Below, in pieces: positions 59,018 through 64,000 of a stretch of 64,000 nt of DNA. Position numbers and translations under genes: made by a program. Below the pieces are notes generated by a model, which did not search any database, was not told where the DNA came from, and saw only the letters and a list, made by a program, of their open reading frames with translations. Within the stretch, counting starts at the first letter, position 1, and every line of letters starts with the position of its first letter. This DNA comes from Penicillus capitatus (lineage: Eukaryota > Chlorophyta), in the NCBI GenBank assembly GCA_965649825.1, contig OZ287696.1, positions 1,984,001 to 2,048,000 on the forward strand, in the 5' to 3' direction.

Positions 59018-61448
59018 CTAGGGCGAAAAGGAGGGGGCTTGTTTCTGTCCATTGCTGCTGCCTTCATAAATCACTCGTTTGACCAAGCTACGATAAGGAT
59101 CTTCTGTAGATTTCTGACGCAGATACGCAATATTGTTCTCCAAGTCTTCTTTGATCTATTCAGCACGCGCCGTGGCATCCTGAGAAAGCACCATAGTTCA
59201 CGCACCTCTCTGTAGAGCTCCTCACACGTGTCTCTCTCGTCGTAGTGGTCTTGTGTTGTGACAAACGGCTTGCCGAAGAGGAAGTACTGTCTCTGCGGTA
59301 CCTTCGGTCGAACCAAGGGCTACAACAACAGAAGACTGGATGCAAGGATAAGAGGATCGATGCATGATTACGGGCAGAAAGAGATCGCCGCGTTTCTCAC
59401 TGAGTCCAGGACGCGCTTCGGGATGGCGTTGGAGCTGTTGTCGAGCAATGTCTCCGAGAATCGGTGTCTGCATGATTTCGTCCCGATCCATGACGATCTC
59501 GAAGGAATCTTCGACGCCGACGGAGGCCAAGGTCACGATCGTGGCATTGAATTTGGCTGCCATTCGCACGAACTCTGGCTTCTCTGGCCAAAAGAGCTGA
59601 TAGGTTTCGTTCTTGAGCTTAAAAGACTCCCGTGCACCGCCCGGATACAACAGCACACATTCGTTCTGCTTCAGCAAACCGTAGAGATTCTTGGGACTGA
59701 CTCTCACAGCACCGTATGTCATCATCAATTCCGACATCCGTCGCTGACCACGATTGCTTTCATTCTCCATCTTCAGACACAACAACCGTATCGACAGATT
59801 CTGTCAGCAGACAGGCAGCAAACGTCAAAGACGAGAGGATGCGTCAGTCCTCTAATGAGAATGCCCTTTTCACGAAAGAGCGATTCCACAAGGAGCGCAG
59901 TATCGGGAGCCAACAACTGATGATTGCCCACGACGAGCAAAGGTCGACGATCAGGCAAACCATCCAACCCTTGGATAACCCTAAACAGATGCTGTCGTAG
60001 AAAGTATGGATGGATCGGATCTTGACGTGTTCTCCGTCGGAGTGGAGTAGAAAACAGGACTGACCAATCTGTTCAGAGAGACAAAAGGCCTGCCCAGTCT
60101 TGCGTGCTCTTTTTCTGTGGGGAGCTCGATGGGAGCTGCCGTTCCAAAAGCATTCGGCTTGGATGGCTTTCCGTTCGATGACGTAAATCGTCGTTCCGTT
60201 ACGTAGAATCCTTCCTCTTTAAGAATCTGCAATAGATCCACGCCAGCTTCCTGCAAGAGTGCATGACTTCGCATTCCCATGGAATGCACCGTGCATCGAC
60301 GCATGAGTGGAGCCAGACGGTTCTTTTCATTTCCAGATGGCAACATCCAATCGCCGTCGCTGACCAACAAAAACGTTCGCTGCCTGATCTGCACGCGAAA
60401 CCACATCTCCCTCGTCTACGCATCATGTATGCGATGGAACCTGAGGTATCAGCGGAGAGATGGTCTGAAACCCTTGTCGGATAACCTCCAGTTTCCAAGC
60501 AACGCACTCAGGCGTCAAAACGTCGCCGATGAATCCCAGTGTCCCAAACAGTTCCAATGTTCCCTAAACAGACAGGTAGGTGTTTTCTTTGGGCACACGT
60601 GGTACGTCGTCCGACCTCGATGATGCTGTCCACTTGATCAGGGATCGATAGCGATGCATCGAGTTTCTTCGCAAGCAGTGAGATGGGATTGCCAAGCAGA
60701 GGCGCCATGGCAAAAGACAGGCCCATGTAGAGTTCGTTAGGAATCTGTGGCAGCAATGGGCCCAATATCGGCCAAATCGACTGTTCATAGCTCGATGCAG
60801 GATTGACCAAAACCAGCCGATCCACGAGCTCACTGCAGATGCGATGCCATTCTCGATCGGCAGGGAAAGAGGCTTACGGGCAGCGATGGGCAGCAGCGAT
60901 GGCCAAGAGTCCTCCAAATGATTCGCCCAACAGATACACGGGCCGTCCCTTCTCGTTTTTTCCGATGCAACGTTTCATATCGGAAACAAAGTGATCGAGC
61001 AGTTCGCTGAACGAGCTTCTGTCGTCCGGCGGCGTTGCATATGTGACAAAGTCAAATCCCTTCATCAGGAGAGGGAACTGAGGCGTTCCAGCCATGCCTG
61101 TCCCGTCAAATCCAGGCACATAGAACATGATTGGCAAGGAGGTGTATTCCTCCGTCGTCGTGCTCAGTTCCAAACACGGACTCCATAATCGCGAAGATCC
61201 GCCTGAATGCGAAGGGATGGTGTCAGGAAAGGGAGGCACTCGGGAAAGTACATACCATCATTGCCTAACTGATCGTAGAGTGAAACTTGGTTTCGCTCAC
61301 CGTTTCTCCCGAAGATGGTCGGGAAATTCAATCCGGCTGCGAAGAAAGAAGTGTTGCTTGAGTTGGTACTCCTGACTCGAGTGCTGACGCCAGAGGAACG
61401 CGATGCGATCGACTTCGTCGGCGCTTTCGTCGCAACGACAGCTCGCAT
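59018..61448 (-). CDS. Phytyl ester synthase (PES)-like acyltransferase, plastid
   Basis: Plant PES1/PES2 make phytyl esters and triacylglycerol in plastids from free phytol, galactolipids and acyl donors. The N-terminus (MRAVVATKAPTKSIASRSSG) is an Arg/Ser-rich transit peptide. An alpha/beta-hydrolase half follows: FYVPGFDGTGMAG, GRPVYLLGESFGGLLAIAAA with nucleophile Ser, LVLVNPASSYEQSIWPILGP. Then comes the LPLAT half: RRPLLVVGNHQLLAPDTALL, CVLLYPGGARESFKLKNETY, FWPEKPEFVRMAAKFNATIV, YFLFGKPFVTTQDHYDER, NNIAYLRQKSTEDPYRSLVK. The acyltransferase HX4D box is degenerate (HQLLAPD), as in plant PES. About seven small introns; not every border was fixed. The pairing of the two domains makes the assignment firm. 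Confidence 0.88.
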
Positions 61449-61868
61449 TCTGTGCCCTCCCTTCAATCGCACGCGGAAGGTGATCGCCAAGCAATGACTA
61501 AGGAAGCACACCACTCGACGTGATGTGACGTGACTTGCAGGCCGGTTTGTAAGCACTTAGCACGAAAACGACGCTTTTAGAGATGGGCGAGCGGGTGGGT
61601 CATTCAGAAAGAGTTCCCAAAATTGTGACTGGCTGCATGCCTTCTGCGCCAGGAACAGTTTTCCCGAGCCTGTTTACGGAGAGACACGTAAAAATGGAAT
61701 CGGATCACTTTATGACAACAGAAGGGGCGTTTTAAGAATCTCGAAACAAAGACGCGGCCTTCAGCACAAGAACGATTTTTGTGCTTAGAAATAAACAGTG
61801 TCAACAAGAGATGGCGCAGAGCGCAACAGTTCGGCACAGTTATGGAGCTGCTACAAGGACGAACAAAA
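61449..61868. other. Spacer, no gene seen
   Basis: It lies between two minus-strand genes. A plus-strand CGTGATGTGACGTGACTTGCAG near 61517-61538 looks like a splice acceptor but no plus-strand exons flank it. Confidence 0.35.
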
Positions 61869-62978
61869 TTACCCACTCGGTCGTTTGAGCGTTCGGCTTT
61901 TGGACGAGGATGGTCTGCTTTGCTGCTTAGTCGCAATCGTGTTCCGGAAGCTATCGTTTGCTGAGTGCTCGGCGTTTTCTTCGTCGGACGACGATGGATC
62001 TTCATCTTTTTTGCGATCTCCGACCAGAACTGCGAGGAGAAATGCAAGGAAAGACAAGAGGATGATGATTCCGGCGGTCGTCCATGTCGGACGTGGGGTT
62101 CCGACGATCGATGTCGACCCTGAATTCTTGTTTGAAGGCACGACGTCTTCGGAAACGGAGTCTGGCTCTGTGGCTGTCACGGGTTCAGATGCGTTTCTGC
62201 CCGGCGGCGAAAAGGACGGCGGCGTGAATGCCTCAGACATTGCGGGCGACATGCCGATCTCAGGGAGCGTCAAATTCGCCGTGGTCACATTGGGTAGTGA
62301 TGTGACTGGAGTATCGCGCTCTGGAAACTCACTGCCAGACGGTCGCGTTTCGGTTGATGAGTTCACAAACGGATTTTGTGCAAACCCGGGATTCAAGCGC
62401 GGCGAAAACACCGTCGGCGATTCTTCACGGGACTCCGAGGACTCTTCCTCAAGCGACGCGTCATGAGAATTCGGAGACGTTGCCTGGCAGGTATTGATAT
62501 TCGGTAAGACATCCACACACGGAAGGCCGTTCTCGCACGTCTCGTTCTTGCAGCACCCAAGCAGAGGCGCAAATAAGCTGCAGGATTCAACGCCATCCAT
62601 CGTTATCCACTGCTCGCACGCTGTATAGGTCGAAGGCAAGACACTGCAATGCTCTTCGAAGCATGGCTCCGAGTAACGAAATCTCGGCGCTGAGTCGATA
62701 TTTGTCAGACAGGGATCCACCAGCCAGCAGTAGTAGAGAGGCTCGTGGACGCCAGTATACGGAGAGCATAAGGTCTCGCTCTGTGTCGACCGCATGAAGC
62801 TTCCCACGACATTCAAAAATTTGCGACTTTCCACGACTCCTATCCAGTAACTCAAAAGAACCACGATGCTCAAGGAGCTTTTTTGCCAGTGGCAGAAGCC
62901 CCTCATCGTCTTGACCAAGCTAAGAGATCGACGATTCGTTTGCCGCGAAGTGCCTCCTCTGTCGTACTGTATGTTCAT
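61869..62978 (-). CDS. Type I single-pass membrane protein with Cys-rich ectodomain
   Basis: A single exon encodes 369 residues (or 345 from the internal ATG at 62906, which gives a cleaner signal peptide: MRGFCHWQKSSLSIVVLLSY). The ectodomain has about a dozen cysteines (YYCWLVDPC, YSEPCFEEHC, GCCKNETCENGLPC), then a Ser/Thr/Pro/Glu-rich stalk with several N-glycosylation sequons (NET, NSS, NVT, NLT, NAS), a helix AGIIILLSFLAFLLAVLVG and an acidic Ser-rich tail. No known domain was recognised. It resembles a surface receptor or adhesin-like protein. Lack of introns sets it apart from most neighbours. Confidence 0.7.
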   Translation of the reverse strand: MNIQYDRGGTSRQTNRRSLSLVKTMRGFCHWQKSSLSIVVLLSYWIGVVESRKFLNVVGSFMRSTQSETLCSPYTGVHEPLYYCWLVDPCLTNIDSAPRFRYSEPCFEEHCSVLPSTYTACEQWITMDGVESCSLFAPLLGCCKNETCENGLPCVDVLPNINTCQATSPNSHDASLEEESSESREESPTVFSPRLNPGFAQNPFVNSSTETRPSGSEFPERDTPVTSLPNVTTANLTLPEIGMSPAMSEAFTPPSFSPPGRNASEPVTATEPDSVSEDVVPSNKNSGSTSIVGTPRPTWTTAGIIILLSFLAFLLAVLVGDRKKDEDPSSSDEENAEHSANDSFRNTIATKQQSRPSSSKSRTLKRPSG

Positions 62979-63224
62979 CAGATCATCATTTTCGTCGTTC
63001 TGCGTCGCTTGAAGGGTTAGAGGTCATGCTCTCGACGCGAAACTTATGTCGCGTTAAAGGAATTGCCGGTCGTCAGCTGCTGACAGATCTCAATGGCCTG
63101 TTCTCAACATCTCCGCCCTCGATCCTCTCGCGGCGCGCGATTTCTCGACAGTAGGGCACACAAGTGGTTGTGTATTGTGTAACGAGAGCGATGCTATGGA
63201 CTGTTCAGGTCCAAGGCGGCGTCC

Positions 63225-63623
63225 ATGTCGCTACAGACAGGCATCGTCGGTCTGCCCAATGTTGGCAAGGTATCTATCCGTTATCGTCTTGTCTGTCTCT
63301 CCTCTTCTGAAGATCTCTTTCCCAGAGCACTTTGTTCAATGCCATCGTCGAAGGAGGAAAGGCACAGGCGGCCAATTTTCCATTCTGTACCATTGATCCA
63401 AATGTCGGCATCGTTAGTGTTCCGGACACACGTCTTCGGGAACTTTCGTCGATTTCAGAGTCGAAGTCGACGGTGCCTTGGTCATAAATGTGCTCTCGCT
63501 GAGCCTGCCTGCCCTCTTAGGTCGCAACCGCGATTGAATTCGTCGACATTGCTGGACTGGTGAAAGGAGCCAGTAAAGGAGAAGGGCTCGGCAACAAATT
63601 CCTGAGCAATATTCGGGAAGTGG
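63225..63623 (+). CDS. OLA1/YchF Obg-like ATPase, N-terminal part
   Basis: OLA1 is a universally conserved P-loop ATPase linked to translation and stress. Exons read [11 protein letters not shown] (Walker A) | [40 protein letters not shown], then after a second intron [20 protein letters not shown] with [20 protein letters not shown], the TIDPN switch and DIAG are YchF signatures, and NVGK replaces the usual NKxD-type GTP specificity features downstream. The second intron donor is ACG|GTGCCT. The gene runs into the 100-N gap, and the remaining ~270 residues are absent, also beyond the gap. Confidence 0.93.
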
Positions 63624-63723
63624 NNNNNNNNNNNNNNNNNNNNNNNNNNNNNNNNNNNNNNNNNNNNNNNNNNNNNNNNNNNNNNNNNNNNNNNNNNNNN
63701 NNNNNNNNNNNNNNNNNNNNNNN
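63624..63723. other. Scaffold gap (100 N)
   Basis: Exactly 100 N, a placeholder of unknown length that truncates the OLA1 gene. Confidence 0.95.
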
Positions 63724-64000
63724 CTTCGCTTGATTCTCTCGCCACGGGGGCGTGTGGCACCACGGTGCCAACGCGCAGGGTCGCTCGGACGGGGCGTTCG
63801 CCGCCGTCTTGGTGGTCGAGGATGTAGTCCCATTTTTCGGGGTCGCGTTCGGCGCACCACCACCGAGCCCCCGGAGTTCGGCATTCTTTGAACAAGGGCG
63901 TAGGGATGTACCTAACTAGCGTGCAGGAACACTCACCCGAGACATTGGACGCCGGTGTGGTGCGCAAGGTGTCTCGTAAAAACACAAGTGTAACCGAGCC
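63724..64000 (-). CDS. Possible fragment of an unknown reverse-strand gene
   Basis: The reverse strand is open with a coding look (GARWWCAERDPEKWDYILDH, ERPVRATLRVGTVVPHAPVA), but I cannot assign it. The bases are visibly more G+C-rich than those before the gap, and none of it continues OLA1. It may belong to a neighbouring gene far away or to a wrongly joined contig. Confidence 0.3.

Noticed and set aside
61517-61538. Splice acceptor-like GATGTGAC...CAG on plus near 61530
   Set aside because: No plus-strand exon can be supported on either side; the nearby gene is on minus.
61798-62466. Plus-strand open frame of about 220 codons
   Set aside because: It is antisense to the Cys-rich membrane protein, whose signal peptide, sequons and helix make the minus strand far more convincing.

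Overview
The window is nuclear DNA from a compact, intron-rich, single-celled eukaryote that most likely carries a plastid. Almost every gene is cut by very small introns, mostly 34 to 66 bases. Stop codons of neighbouring genes can lie only 4 to 16 bases from the next start or stop codon. A plant-type heme oxygenase with a transit peptide, a two-domain phytyl-ester-synthase-like acyltransferase, a plastid-type alpha/beta hydrolase and a plant-type TOM22 point to an algal lineage. I cannot name the species. Nothing looks bacterial or viral, and I saw no tRNA, rRNA or CRISPR. Two 100-base N runs (22081-22180, 63624-63723) are scaffold gaps.

Layout. 1-12 kb: ABHD4/5-like lipid hydrolase, a 151-residue unknown, Mn-type cation transporter, PITH-domain protein, ornithine carbamoyltransferase, a probable reverse-strand gene, dual-specificity phosphatase. 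12-20 kb: repeat-rich spacers, an AP2-domain regulator, a KIX-domain (MED15-like) protein, an unknown serine-rich protein. 21-29 kb: TTI1, TMEM234 and a catalytically dead-looking metacaspase packed head to tail, then a plastid-type hydrolase and a penta-EF-hand protein. 29-34 kb: long-chain acyl-CoA synthetase, diphthamide enzyme DPH5, DUF1365 protein. 35-41 kb: an RNA-dependent RNA polymerase whose model continues in frame into a nucleotidyltransferase-like region. 42-50 kb: protein kinase, TOM22, and a DNA cytosine methyltransferase joined to PWWP, CXXC-like and Tudor modules. 50-64 kb: heme oxygenase, wax-synthase-like acyltransferase, cytochrome P450 reductase, a tail-anchored DCX/ubiquitin-like protein, small membrane proteins, phytyl ester synthase-like enzyme, a cysteine-rich receptor-like protein and the start of the OLA1/YchF ATPase.

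How the genes relate. Most are unlinked housekeeping genes. Two themes stand out. One is silencing and chromatin (RdRP, DNA methyltransferase). The other is acyl-lipid metabolism (ABHD4/5-like, acyl-CoA synthetase, wax synthase, phytyl ester synthase).

Gene models were built by hand from reading frame, GT-AG or GC-AG borders and family similarity. For many genes the exons add up to an exact multiple of three. The most notable observations are the RdRP-nucleotidyltransferase fusion, the multi-reader DNA methyltransferase, the pseudo-metacaspase, a recurrent GATGTGAC branch-point motif and an unusually high share of GC-AG introns.
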